Shown here: positions 51,494 to 63,791 of the stretch, piece by piece
Numbering within the stretch: position 1 is the stretch's first letter
Layout: each line of letters begins with the position of its first letter
Assembly (NCBI GenBank): GCA_002900995.3
Contig: CM035304.1
Coordinates: forward strand, 5,162,134 to 5,226,133
Source of the DNA: Ganoderma boninense
Lineage: Eukaryota; Basidiomycota; Agaricomycetes; Polyporales; Polyporaceae
Length of the DNA stretch: 64,000 bases
Direction of reading: 5' to 3'
The notes under the pieces: generated by a model
What the model saw: the letters and a program-made list of their open reading frames with translations, nothing else
The model's database searches: none
Told to the model about the DNA's origin: nothing
Translations under genes and position numbers: made by a program

Positions 51494-52651
51494 ATGGCCA
51501 CCCGCTTCGACCCCAACAACGCGCAGAATCTCGTTGAGGTGCGGATCCACCTTCACACCTGCCCTCCTATCCTCCAACTGGTGCGAGAGTGCTAACTGTG
51601 CATTCACGCAACGCTGCCGCTTCGCAGATCGAGAAACAGTGAGTCGAAGATGTGTTTTCGTGTCCCTGGGAGATCGCGCAGCTGAGGTTCGCTTCGATGC
51701 CTGGTCCCGCCCGCGTTTTGATGAAGGTTTGCCGTGAAGGCCGTCGAGCATGCCCAGGTACGTATTCGTCTTCTCTGCTGCGTGCATCCTCGCTCGGCCC
51801 CGAGGCGGGCGCAGGACGAGCACGCCGAACACTGCACGCTGAACGCCCCACCTCTAGACCTACTGGAATCTGCTCGAGAAGGTCCACCCACGCGAGCTCA
51901 AGCTCACGAAGTACGTCTATTCGGACCCAGATCCATCCCCTCCGACATCAGTCTCATGTCCCCGTTTTTGTTCCACTTGTCCCCCCACTGCCCTCCCTTG
52001 AAACGCATCCCATCAAACGCCCTACCACTGCGACTGCGGCTGCGGCGTGGCGCGCGTGCAGAATTGACGACGAGATCTTCGAGCACGCCATGAAGGAGTT
52101 CCCCGAGCTCGCGGAGGACGAGCACGCGAAGGTCACGAAGCTCGACGAGGACTGGATGAAGAGCGAGTCGGGCAAGAAGCGCTGGCACGACTTCATCGCC
52201 TCGTGAGTCGTCCCCTCCCCCACCCGCCCTCTCACTCTCCTGTCCTCTTGCGCGTCCTGGCGGGTAACTGAGGCGTGGGTGGTGGTGGTCGGGGCAGGTA
52301 CGAGAAGAAGGTCAAGGACTACAACTTCGGCTCCCTCATCCGCACGGACGCGCGCCAGGAGTACAGCGAGACGAACACGATCTTCGTCACCCGAATACAG
52401 GTGCGCCCCTTCCCCCCCTTCTACTCATTTTCCCCCGGCTGTTGCGCGCCTCGGGCCCGATGATCGTGCTGACGCGATCCTCGCTCGTACTCGGCGGGCA
52501 GTTCTACGTGTTCGAGATCGCGCGCAACCGGCTCGGGCTGAACGACAAGGCGCACGAGATCGCGAAGGAGGAGGCGGCGAAGGAGAAGGAGAAGAAGGAG
52601 AAGGAGAAGGCGCGCGCCGAGCGCGAGAAGGCCAAGAAGAAAAAGAACTAG
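51494..52651 (+). CDS. PBDC1 / Chp1-type protein (eEF1A chaperone family), 7 exons
   Basis: Seven exons (51494-51538, 51628-51638, 51727-51757, 51858-51910, 52062-52202, 52298-52400, 52502-52651) total 534 nt and give 177 aa. It includes a tiny 11-nt exon 2. The protein starts MATRFDPNNAQNLVEIEKQF, has YWNLLEKVHPRELKLTKIDD and WMKSESGKKRWHDFIASYEK, and the family hallmark YNFGSLIRTDARQEYSETNT with FVTRIQFYVFEIARNRLGLN. It ends in a Lys/Glu-rich coiled tail. This is the PBDC1 family; yeast Ypl225w (Chp1) is reported to help fold nascent eEF1A in the cytosol. The 11-nt and 31-nt exons are inferred from frame and homology and should be confirmed with RNA. Confidence 0.85.
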
Positions 52652-53099
52652 TAACTGAGCGGACGCGGACGCGGCTCGACGGTGTAGCTGTAGCTCATGC
52701 TCCACGCTGGTCTGTCTGTACGAAGCGTGCAGGTGTGTGTGTATTTATTTCATATGGCAATGCATGGGGCTCCCGTCCCGCCAGTATGTCGGTGAGAGCG
52801 GCATACAGTACGGTCTGTGTCGTGTCCACGGAGGAGGGCGAGGGGGGGCTTTCAGATCGGCACGGCGACGTTACGCGGAAACCCTGGGGTGCAATGCACA
52901 GCGAGCATGCAGTGTCCCACCGGTTCGTGAGGCCCGGAGGCCTCGGACTGGCGCGGGCAGCTGGGATAAATGTGGTAAGTTCTGGTAACTGCCCGCTGTG
53001 AATCGCCAGGTTCCAACCACCCGTTGCAATTGCACCTGAACTACCAATATCCTGTTGCCTATACACCCCACCTGTTCTCCAGCTGCTCATGTCCGCAAG
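52652..53099. other. Intergenic, no gene seen
   Basis: 3' flank of the PBDC1-like gene and the 3' side of F-box remnant H. No ORF with recognisable content and no repeat boundary found. Confidence 0.4.
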
Positions 53100-53652
53100 G
53101 TCCTGTCCAAATCCTACGGACGCAACCGCAAACGTCGAGGCATCGGGTGAGATCGAGCTGGGTGCCTACCACAGAGCCGATCGTCGCGAGCCCTGCGTTC
53201 AAGAGAGCAGAAGACGTACACGAGCAAGATGGCGTATGGTGTCTGGGGGCATTCCAGAAGGCCATCGCTCGTGTGAAGGTTGGCGAATGTCCCACTTGCA
53301 GTGGGAAAATAACAGCGGGAGGGCGAGGTTCCGGAGCCTGCGAGACGCTGTGGAGAGAACCACTGAGAGAGAATCACCACCATTCGTCGACAACGAGCCG
53401 GAAGACGTCGAGATTGACGGCCTCGATCCTAGCGTTTGCAGTCTTCAGCTTTGCACGCATGTCTACTGGGGAACGTCTTGCGGCTGGTGTCCGGGGAACG
53501 GAGTCCAGGTCTGCGGTTGCGGCATGCTTGAGGCGTTTGCAAGGTGGGGGTGTCTCCGAGTCGGTGTCGTGTACCGTGTCTGGGACTGTCACACAGTGAA
53601 AGGTAGGACCAGGGGAAGATGAGGAGACAGTGACCCATACCCTAGAAAACAC
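53100..53652 (-). pseudogene. F-box family copy H, 5' remnant with lost start codon
   Basis: On the - strand exon 1 reads FSRVWVTVSSSSPGPTFHCV after GTG where the family has ATG, then passes into an F-box part (RIEAVNLDVFRLVVDEW) with a frameshift before ASRRLRNLALPLLFSHCKWD. The LRR-like body and later exons are absent. It shares its exon 1 and upstream flank with copy C. Confidence 0.7.
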
Positions 53653-53869
53653 AGTACATGCGTAGCACGAGTGCGGTCGTCATCGAGGAGGAAAACAAGG
53701 GCGGAAACGGGCTCGAATTCGCGTACATGACCATGGAGAACAAGACGTGCTGAGCGCACAGCCAACCGGCCAGTAGTTACGAGCCAACACGACTGATAGT
53801 TTGTCAGCAAGGCAATAGAGAGCATGATTCTAACAGTGCAAGTCTTACACGGATGAAAAACGGACATTC

Positions 53870-54090
53870 AATACGGATAAAGTAAGAACAAATCTTGTGA
53901 GTAGCATTTGCAACGCCGCACTCAAGACGTTGGGACCTGCAGGTGACAGAAGGTCATTTGACAACCCTCAGAAGAATCCAAAGTCCCGAAGGCAACTCAA
54001 TGGCGTGTTGGAGGCCGGAATCGACATGGAGCAAGCAAACCCCCTCCAACCGTGAGGGGTCGATGCGCCACTCACAAATCCCACAGAAAT
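53870..54090 (-). repeat. F-box family intergenic spacer (copy near E)
   Basis: Shares segments (aatacggataaa; gggtcgatgcgccac; atcccacag) with 56700-56930, 59650-59900 and 63230-63480, and on the other strand with 26580-26620. It lies downstream of each - strand copy at a similar distance, marking a duplicated unit of about 3 kb. Confidence 0.6.
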
Positions 54091-54281
54091 CACGAATGCT
54101 TCGAAAAGGCTATGGTACGTGTCAGTCAGCATGGGCACGGTAGGTTGTAACAGAATCAAAGCCGCAACATACCTTCGGGCCTTAGCCGAGTTGCCAGTGC
54201 TCGATCTCAGGCTGAGGTTCTGCAACACGATGCGCCGCGCCACAGTAATCACTGACCAACCGCACCTTACTTACGACTGAC

Positions 54282-56459
54282 TCAACTGACACAGGTCCTC
54301 CTCCAGCGAAGCCGGCACCCACTTACATGATCGGTGTTGCCCAGAGTCGCGCCTGCAACGCCCCGAGCTGTCACAGAAAACGTGGCTGTTGCTGTCACTC
54401 CTGGACCCATTTCTTCCTCATCAATGGCTCCGAATCCCTGACAGTGTGGACAGTCAACGCCCGAACAGAGCCGACAGAAATGCGAAGTGCAAACGTACAC
54501 ATGCTCAGGGTCGTACTCCAGCACAACACGAGGTCCCGGACAACGAGCTGTCCGGAACTCAACCCACGTCGTTGACGGCGACCCATGGTAGAGCAGCGCC
54601 ACATGCTCCAGGAGTGGACACTCTTCCATGATGGCCAGGATCTCGGGCCCGCGCTGTCCCATGAGCGTGTCATGCCACCGCTTCTGTTTATCAGGGTTGC
54701 CGCAGTACGCCTGGTGGTCGTCGTGGAAGTCCAGGTTCAAGCGCACGGTGCGCAACGACTTCACCGCAACCAACATTCGGGCGATATGGACCTATAGGTG
54801 AGGATCAGTACTGTGGCGCGCAGTCCACGACGAAAACATGGAAGGCGAACGTGGTCGACCCGCTCCGTCCTCTGGTACCGATAACGATGGACCTCTAGGT
54901 GCATGAGCACAGGGAACGCTTCGCCTATGTACGTGAGCAAGTCCGCATCGTTTCCCGACTGCGTCGCAGCCACCATGTACACGAGCTCAAGGCTGGTCAA
55001 CCTCGACAATGGCATCCGTCTCATCATCGACAGACATTGCGCCGGGTTCAGGATCGGCATATTCCAGCCCCACTGCACACCGATGCGCAATCCCCCATAT
55101 GCGAGGAAGTGGTAGAAGCGTGGGCAGTCCCGGAGAGACAAGTGTGTGAGCTCGGCGTTGATGGAAAAGATCGCATCTTCGGGGTTCGCGTATGCAATGG
55201 TGAGGGAACGCAATCTGGGCAGAATAGCTGGAGGGGTGGACGGACGCTCGACGATGAATGACCCAGAAGGCGCGGAAGGAGTATGGGAAGAAGAGGCGGA
55301 AGAGGACGTGCCATGTCCGCCCGATGAAGGGAATGGCGCTAGTAGTCGGGGCCGTGCGAGCTGCTTCGACCTCGCAGCCTGCACTGAGAGGGTCTCGAGT
55401 GAATGCAGGGAGGGGAGAAGGGCGCGCAGTGCAGCTGACTGTGAGCTAGCCAGCAAGCGTCCATGGAGGTACAGGTGTCTGAGCTTCGGCCAGGGGATCT
55501 TGGACATCTCTCGCAAAGGCGCCGTCTCTATAGGTATTGTTAGGGATATAGCGGTAGTGTTCATGGTGAGCAGAATAGCATTTAAGCATTCCCGCTCAAG
55601 ACGATAAACCTCGTTCATATCCCTTGGGGGGGTGAGGAGGTAGCGAGTGTCGGCCGTGACATTTGCGTGCTCCCGCCACATAGTAGTCGTAAGGGAGAGC
55701 TGCTCGAGTGCACTAGTGACTGTGTCGTCCAACAGGTAAGGAGGCGAGTTGAACCGATCTGTTGCTCTGGCATTGAACGACAAGGATGTGATGCGAGGGT
55801 TGATCAGACAGGATCTGATAACAGGCCGCGGAATAATACCCTCGGTCTCCGCAAAAGTGACCGACGTAATCAAAGGGAAGCAGCCCAGGACGGTGTGGAA
55901 CTGCTCCACGTCGCGGTCGTATCGAAATGGCCCATATACGTGGAGGTGTCTGATATAAGGCGGTTTGAGAAACGCTTTATAATGGAAAAAGTGGGACGCA
56001 CCGAACAAATGGACGGATTTCTTCGAGCGGCTCTGCGGACGGCAAATAAACATACAAGAGTTCGGTGAACCTCCACCGGGAGACAACCATCCACCTGCAC
56101 CTGGAGAACAATATAGGGAAGGAAAGGTCGCGGAGCATGCGAGAGGAAAGTGATAGATTATGGAGGAAGCCTCCCTGGAGGTGCAGCTCGTCTGCGATTA
56201 GACGGAAAACATCCGCGTTCAAGGCTTCAAGTCTGGGTGCAGTCAATCCCAAACGTAGAACGGATCGTATGAGGCAAACTCACGGTGACGGAAGGCGAAC
56301 ATTCTCGGGCTCCGGCGACGCTACATGTTTGGGGCGTTTGCAAGGAGGGGACCCATCGCGAGGCTTCAAGTTTGAAATCTTTGACTGGGAATTGCGGGAT
56401 GAGGCAAGGTCCCAAGGGAAGAGCAGCGAGCCGATGTTGGACCATGCTCTAGAAAGCAT
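54282..56459 (-). CDS. F-box/LRR-like protein, family copy E, intact
   Basis: Exons on the - strand: 56459-56284, 56232-56002, 55949-54851, 54791-54501 and 54437-54282 (1953 nt, 650 aa, one open frame). Order: leader MLSRAWSNIGSLLFPWDLAS with a KRPKH patch; F-box LNADVFRLIADELHLQGGFL and LSFPILFSRCRWMVVS; LRR-like body with LRHLYLHGRLLASSQSAALR and INAELTHLSLRDCPRFYHFL; exon 4 LNLDFHDDHQAYCGNPDKQK; exon 5 GFGAIDEEEMGPGV. A GT at 54325 (catgtaagtgg) could start a further intron near the end, so the last 15 residues are uncertain. An SCF substrate-receptor role is inferred from the F-box. Confidence 0.85.
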
Positions 56460-56699
56460 AGCGGAGGTGTAAATAAGGAGCCGTCATGGATAGAGGAGAG
56501 TGTCGGAAGTGGGACTCTGGCAGAGGCTCGAGGTCAACGTTCAACCGCGACCTTGTTCCTATCGGGGCATGGGCGCTTCCACGCATCTTCGGGGCAAGCA
56601 GGGAACAGGTTCGCATTCGTCGCCAGCGGCGAAGGTGTCCACAAAGGTAATATGGCAGGAAGCAATATTCCAATAGTACACCGTACAAATTATACATAT

Positions 56700-56930
56700 C
56701 TGAACATCGAACATTCAATACGGATAAATCAAGAACACAATCTCAAGGGGCTCGCATTTGCGCCGCCATACTGGAAGACGTTGGGAGCTGCATGCGACAG
56801 AAGAATCATATGGCAACACTCAAAAAAATCCACAAAGGTCATGGGGGATGCCAAACTTCACGAAGAACCATGAGGGATCGATGCGCCACCCATAAACCCC
56901 ACAGAAAACAGAGAAGTCTCAGGCTCAGGT
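56700..56930 (-). repeat. F-box family intergenic spacer (downstream of F)
   Basis: Repeat of the spacer at 53870-54090, with the same order of motifs (catcgaacattcaatacgga, then gggatcgatgcgccaccc). No gene. Confidence 0.6.
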
Positions 56931-57118
56931 TCGGCACCACGACGCATGGCGACTGATCAACCACCCCTTGCTTAGTGACTTTCGCCAGCAAGGTCTGCGG
57001 GCGGCCGGGCACGCCGGCCCTCGACTCTTCCAGCCTCGGCCCAATCCATACACTGTTACAACACATCCTCCCGACTGACACAGCTCCACCCCAATGAAGC
57101 CGACACCCACCTACATCA

Positions 57119-59247
57119 TCAGGGCTGTCCACCGACAGTCGTGGCTGCAACGCTCCGACTTGTCCTAGAAAACGTAGCTATCACTCCTGGACCCATTTCT
57201 TCCTCATCAAGGTCTCCGAATCCCTGAAAGTGCGGACGGTCAATGCGCGAAGAGAGCTGACACAAGTGCGAAGTGCGAACGTACACATGCTCACGATCAT
57301 ACTCCAGCACAAGGCGCGGTCCCGGGCAGCGAGGCGTCCGGAACTCAACCCATGTCGCTGACGGCCACCCGTGGTAGAGGAGTGCGACATGCTCCAGAAC
57401 TGGACACTCCTGCACGATAGCGAGGATCTCTGGCCCACGCTGTTCTAGGAGTGTCTCACGCCATCGTTTGCGCTTCACACCATTGCCACAGTAGGCCTGG
57501 TGGTCGTCATGGAAGTCCAGGTTCAGGCGCAGCGTGCGCAACGACTTCACCGCGGTCAGCGTCCGAGCGATATGGACCTGGCGATGAGAGTGAGTACTGT
57601 GGCGTAATCCATAACAAAACATGGAAGACACACATGGTCGACCCGACCCGCCCTCTGGTATCGATAACGATGGATCTCCAGATGTGAGAGCACGGGGAAC
57701 GCTTCCCCTATGTACGTGAGCAGCTCCGCGTCGTTGCCTGACTGCGTCGCGGCGACCATGTATACGAGCTCCAGACTGGTCAACCTCGACAGTGGCATCC
57801 GTCTCATCATCGACAGGCATTGCGCCGGGTTCAGGATCGGCATGTTCCAGCCCCACTGCGCACCGATGCGCAATCCCCCATATGCGAGGAAGTGGTAGAA
57901 GCGTGGGCAGTCCCGGAGAGATAAGTGGGTGAGCTCGGCATTGATGGAAAAGATCGCATCTTCAGGGTTCGCGTACGCAATGGTGAGAGAACGCAAGCTG
58001 GGCAGAATAGCTGGAGGGGTAGACGGACGTTCAACGAGGACCACGGATGAGCCGCCAGACGTGGGTGGAGGATGGGAAGAGACGGTAGAAGAGGCTGCGC
58101 CATGTCCGCTCAACGAAGGGAAGGGGTCTAGTAGTCGGGGCCGTGCGAGCTGCTTCGATCTCGCAGCTTGCACCGAGAGGGTCTCGAGGGAATGCAGGGA
58201 GGGGAGAAGGGCGCGTAGTCCAGCTCCCTGTGAACTGGCCAGCAAGCGTCCATGGAGATAGAGGTGTCTAAGCTTCGGCCAGGGGATGGTCGACATTTCG
58301 CGCAACGGCGCCGTCTCTATAGGCATTGTCAGAGATTTCGCCGTATTATTCATTGTGAGCACAATAGCGGCCAACCACTCCCGCTCAATGCGAAAAACCT
58401 CGTTCATATTTCTTGGGTTGATCATGACGTAGCGAGTGTCGGCCGTAACATTGGCATGCTCTCGCCACATAGTAGTCGTGAGTGAGAACCGCTCGAGTGA
58501 ACTAGTGACCGTGTCGTCCGACGGATTAGGGGGCGAATTAAACCGGTCTGTTGCTCCGGCATTGAACGACAAGGATGTGATGCGGGGGTTGACCAGACAG
58601 GATCTGATAACAGGCCAAGAGATAGCACCCTCGGTCCCCGTGAAGGTGACTGAGGTGATCGAAGGGAAGCAACCCAGGACGGTGTGGAATTGCTCCACGT
58701 CTCGGTCAAATGGAAATGACCTGTATACGTTTAGGTGTCTGATACACGATAGTTTGAGAAAAGCTTGACAATCAAAAAAAGGCAGGACGCACCGAACGAA
58801 TGGACGGATTACTTCGGGCGGCTCTGGGGCCGGGAAATAGTCATACCTGGGTTCAATGTGCTGCCAGGAGCGGACAATCCATGTGCACCTGGAGAACAGC
58901 ATAGGGTACGAAAGGTGGCGGAGCTTGCGGGAGGAGAGTGACAGATTGTGGAGGAAACTGCCTTGGTGGTGCAGCTCATCGCAGATGAGACGGAATACAT
59001 CCACGTTCACGGCTTCAAATCTGGGTGCAGTCAATTCCAGACATCATAGAACCGATCATATGAGGCAAACTCACGGTGACGGAAGGGGAACATTGTCGAG
59101 CTCCGGCGACGCTGCATGTTTGGGACGTTTGCAGGGAGGGGTCGGGCCATCGCGAGGCTTTGAATTCCTTGACTGGGAATTGTGATATGAGGCAAGGTCC
59201 CATGGGAAGAGCAGCGAGCCGATGTTGGACCATGACCTAGAAAGCAT
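57119..59247 (-). CDS. F-box/LRR-like protein, family copy F, intact
   Basis: Exons 59247-59075, 59020-58793, 58738-57634, 57577-57287 and 57223-57119 give 1902 nt and 633 aa with no stop. The leader is MLSRSWSNIGSLLFPWDLAS. The F-box is VNVDVFRLICDELHHQGSFL. The body carries the family LRR-like segments with its own variable Ser/Pro-rich insert (SLSGHGAASSTVSSHPPPTS). The C-terminus GFGDLDEEEMGPGVIATFSR is complete. Copy G is the closest relative in the F-box and exon 3 regions. Confidence 0.85.
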
Positions 59248-59649
59248 AGCGGAGGCGCAAATAAGGAGCCGTCGTGGATACAGGAGAGAGTCGGAAGTGA
59301 GACTCTGGGAGAGGTTCGAGGTCGAACGCACCGTCTTGTTCCTCTTCAAGTTAGGGCATGGGCGCTTCCAGTGTCCACGCATATCCGGGCCAAGGCGCCT
59401 GCCGATCGATTATGATTGAACTTTGGGTAGCAAGAGGGGGGGCGAGACATGAATTGGGCACCCTGAGTTGTACAGTACCCTTCGTGAGGCAGGTGGGTAT
59501 CTGAGACCTGGGTCCTACTTCGCGCTTTTTGCTTCAGTTCATGCTACCCCTCCGACGGAACAGGCACGAATTCGAATACGTCGCCCGCATGGTGTCCCGT
59601 GTCCGCAAGGGTAACATGTAGGAAGCAAGATTCTAGTAGTACAAATTAT

Positions 59650-59900
59650 ACATGTATGAACATCGAACATTCAATACTGATAAATCAAGCACAAAATCTC
59701 AATGGACTCGCATTTGCACCGCCATGCTCGAAGACGTTGGGACCTGCATGCGACTAGATCAACCCTGACTTGCCAGCTCTCAAAAGAATCCAAAGGTCCT
59801 GGAGGGTAACTGAATGGTATTCTGGACGCCGGACTTCCCAATGCACTGTGAGGGGTCGATGCCCCACTCATCAATCCCACAGGAAACGGGAAAGTTTTGA
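59650..59900 (-). repeat. F-box family intergenic spacer (downstream of G)
   Basis: Third copy of the spacer (atgaacatcgaacattcaat; gaggggtcgatgccccac). The stretch 59400-59650 has no recognised gene. Confidence 0.6.
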
Positions 59901-60205
59901 ACCTATGTTGCATGTCAGTCAGCTTCACCGCCGTAGATCGTAACCGGATTAAAGACACAACACACCTACGGGCCTTGGCCGAGTTACCAGTGCTCGATCT
60001 CGGGCTCAGGTTCAGCACCACGATGCACCGCGTGCAGTGATCACTGATCAACTACCCCTTGCTTCCTGACTTTCGCCAGCAGATCTGCAAGCTGCGGGGC
60101 ACGCAGTTCAGCTGGCTCTCGACGTCTGGGCCCAATGCTTATGCTGCCGCCATGCATCCCCCCAAAGACTGACGCAGTTCCGCTTCCCATGACGCCAGCA
60201 CCCAC

Positions 60206-62343
60206 CTACATGACCGGTGTTGCCCACAAAATCGCGCCTGCAACACTCCCACTTGCCGTAGAAAACGTAGCCGTTACTCCCGGACCCATTTCTTCCTCAT
60301 CAACGGCTCTGAATCCCTGGACGTGCGGTCCGTCAATGCGCGAACAGAGCCAACAGGAGCACGAAGTGCGAACTTACACATGTTCAGAGTCATACTCCAG
60401 GACAACACGGGGTCCCGGGCAGCGAGGCGTCCGGAACTCAACCCACGTCGCTGATGAGGTCCCATGGTAAAGCAGCGCCACATGCCCCAGGAGTGGACAC
60501 TCCTGCATGATGGCCAGGATCTCTGGCCCGCGCTGTTCCATGAACGTGTCACGCCATCGTTTGCGCTTCTCGGGGTTGCCACAGTACGCCTGATGATCGT
60601 CATGGAAGTCCAGGTTTAAGCGCACGGTGCGCAACGACTTCACCGCGGTCAGCGTCCGAGCGATATGGACCTGCAGATGAGAGTGAGCACCGTGACACAT
60701 CAGACCAAACAGGGAAGACGAACGTGGTCGACCCGCTCCGTCCTCTGCAGTCGATAACGATGGATCTCCAGATGCCTGAGCGCGGGGAACGCGTCGCCTA
60801 TGTATGTGAGCAGGTCCGCGTCGTTGCCCGACTGCGTCGCAGCCACCATGTACACGAGCTCAAGGCTGGTCAGCCTCGACAATGGCATCCGCCTCATCAT
60901 CGACAGGCATTGCGCCGGGTTCAGGATCGGCATGTTCCAGCCCCACTGCAGACCGATTCGCAATCCGCCGTATGCGAGGAAGTGGTAGAATCGCGGACAG
61001 TCGCGAAGAGATAAGTGTGTGAGCTCAGCATTGATGGAAAAGATCGCGTCTTCAGGGTTCGCGTATGCAATGGTGAGGGAGCGCAAGCTAGGCAGAATAG
61101 CTGGAGGGGTGGATGGACGTTCGACGACGGTGGCGACGGATGACCCTGAAGGCGCAGAAGAGGAAGACGATGCGCCATGTCCGCTCAACGAAGGGAAGGG
61201 GTCTAGTAGTCGGGGCCGTGCGAGCTGCTTCGACCTCGCAGCTTGCACCGAGAGGGTCTCGAGAGAATGCAGGGAGGGGAGAAGGGCGCGCAGTCCAGCT
61301 CCCTGCGAACTGGCCAGCAAGCGTCCATGGAGGTACAGGTGTTTGAGCTTCGGCCAGGGGATGGTCGACATTTCGCGCAACGGCGCCGTCTCTATAGGCA
61401 TTGTCAGAGATTTCGCCGTATTATTCATTGTGAGCACAATAGCGGCCAACCACTCCCGCTCAATGCGATAAACCTCGTTCATATCCCTCGGGTTGATCAT
61501 GACGTAGCGAGTGTCGGCCGTGACATTGGCATGCTCTCGCCACATAGTAGTCGTGAGTGAGAACCGCTCGAGTGAACTAGTGACCGTGTCGTCCGACAAA
61601 TTAGGGGGCGAGTTGAACCGGTCTGTTGCTCCGGCGTTGAATAACAAGGATGTGATGCGAGGGTTGACGAGACAGAATCTGATAACAGGCCAAGAAATAT
61701 CACCCTCGGTCCCCGCAAAGGTGACTGAGGTGACCGAAGGGAAGCAACCCAGGACGGTGTGGAATTGCTCCACGTCTCGGTCAAATGGAAATGACCTGTA
61801 TACGTTTATGTGTCTGACACACGATAGTTTGAGAAATGCCTGGCGATCAAAAAAGCAGGACGCACCGAACGAATGGACGGATTACTTCGGGCGGCTCTGG
61901 GGCCGGGAAATAGTCATACCTGGGTTCGATGTGCTGCCAGGAGCGGACAATCCATGTGCACCTGGAGAACAGCATAGGGTACGAAAGGTAGCGGAGCTTG
62001 CGAGACGCAAGTGATAGATTGTGGAGGAAGCCTCCTTGGTGGTGCAGCTCATCTGCGATTAGACGGAACACATCCACATTCACGGTTTCAAGTCTGAATG
62101 TGCCGGTCAGCATAGATAGGAGGACGAGCATGGAGGACGAACTCACGGTGACAAGCGAGGCAAATGATCTGACTCCGGCAATGTTGGGTGTTCGGGAGGT
62201 GGCGCATGCTTTGCACGTTTCCGCGGTGGAGACTGTTCAAGTTCGCGATGGGTCGGAGCCGTGGACTGGGAGTGGGAACATGAGGCACTGAGATCCCAGG
62301 GAAAGACGAGAGCGCGGATGGCAGTCCATGCCCTAGAGAACAT
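60206..62343 (-). CDS. F-box/LRR-like protein, family copy G, intact
   Basis: Exons 62343-62147, 62093-61866, 61813-60724, 60670-60380 and 60316-60206 give 1917 nt and 638 aa. The leader MFSRAWTAIRALVFPWDLSA is of the same type as copy B. The F-box is VNVDVFRLIADELHHQGGFL. Exon 5 GFRAVDEEEMGPGVTATFST ends at TAG. Its intron 1 (gtgagttcgtcctccatgct...) provides the reference that shows TE1 sits inside intron 1 of copy B. Confidence 0.85.
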
Positions 62344-63030
62344 GGTGCAGACGCAAGCAGCGAGTCGACATCAACTTCAAGCGCAAGCTCGCCCCCGGCG
62401 GGCGCGAGAACGCCCATGAAGCTGCATGCGGCGTGCGCGCCTTCCGCTCGGAATCGGCGGACCGTGATGCTTACATAACTCACCGCCCGGCGTTCAACCG
62501 ATATCTACAGTACTACATAAGTAGTAGGACACACTCGAGACGACAAACAATGAGCAATGAGACAGGTTCGAGCTCGAGCTCGAGCTCGCTGTCTGCGGTG
62601 TGGGCTGAGGACATGGGGCCGAGGCGCGCCGCGCGGCAGTCGACCAAGTCATGCACACACTAGGGTAATGCGTCGCAAGTAAATGAGATGCAGCTGAAGA
62701 AGACGACTCAGTAATAATGGCCAATAATGTCCCAGCCAGCATCCAAGAGCAAATGGTAGAATCATAATGAAGGCCGGCGGTGCTGCAATGCGAACTCACC
62801 AGCAGGAACGCAAACTTCTTCCAACCTCCTAACTCCTGGCGCCGCTAGCAGTGTGTGTGGCTTCCAGTCATGGAGGCTCAACATGAAGACCCGTCGGAGA
62901 GAAAACACTCAAAATACAACATCCTGACCTCCCATCCGAGTGCTCATGCCCTATACGCTAATATAAATGTTCCACAAGTCAGATGGCGCCATTCGAGTTC
63001 GAGCACGAAAAGCATGTCGCATACTCACAC
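62344..63030. other. Intergenic, with GAGCTC simple repeat
   Basis: 5' flank of copy G. A run of about four GAGCTC units lies near 62566-62590. No gene recognised. Confidence 0.4.
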
Positions 63031-63170
63031 GTATTGCTCGTCATGACTCGCCACGACCCGCGGTTCCGAATCAGCGCCGCAGCGCGGCGGATGGAACTCG
63101 AGCGATGATGGGCTGCAGTGGTAGAGGATCGCGACGTGCTCTAGGGACAGGCAGCGGGCCTGCATGATCG
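63031..63170 (-). pseudogene. F-box family fragment J (exon 4 remnant)
   Basis: On the - strand AIMQARCLSLEHVAILYHCS followed by LEFHPPRCGADSEPRVV matches the end of exon 4 of the family (LEHVALLYHG...EFRTPRCPGPRVV) and ends at a donor-like gtgtgag. The rest of the gene is missing. Confidence 0.6.
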
Positions 63171-63229
63171 CGAGTAAGTATCTTGGACCTGACCGTTCGT
63201 GGTTTGTCTGTGAAGGTAATAGAAGGCAA

Positions 63230-63480
63230 GATTCTCATAGTACAAATCATACATGTACACTGAACATTCAATACAGATAAATCAAGAGCGGAATCTTGCC
63301 AACGGCTGGCATGTGTGCCGCCGCACCTGAAAACGTTAAAACCTGCATGCGACAGAAGAATCGTTTGGCACCAGTCGAAAATCCAAACCTCCTGGCCGAT
63401 GGCACACTGGATGCCAGACTTCACAAGTGGAAAGCAAACCGCCTCCAACCGGGAGTCGATGCACCACCCATCAACCCCAC
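63230..63480 (-). repeat. F-box family intergenic spacer (downstream of I)
   Basis: Fourth copy of the spacer (acattcaatacagataaatc; ggagtcgatgcaccaccc). It precedes the partial copy I at the window edge. Confidence 0.55.
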
Positions 63481-63791
63481 AAAAAAAACAGAGAAGTGTT
63501 GAACCTATGTTGCGTGTCAGTCACCTTTAACGCTGTAGAATGTAACAGAATCAAAGGCGCAACACACCTACAGGCCTTCGCCGAGTTGCCAGTGCTCGAT
63601 CTCAACCTCAGGCTCAGTACCACGACGCAGCGCGGTGCAGTGATTACTGATCAACCACCCCTTGCTTAGGGACTTTCCTCAGCAAGGTCTGCCAGCGGCC
63701 GGACACGCAGGCCCAATCCATACGCTACCACAACACATCCTCCCAACTGACACAGCTCCGCCCCCAATGAAGCCACCACCCACCTACATTA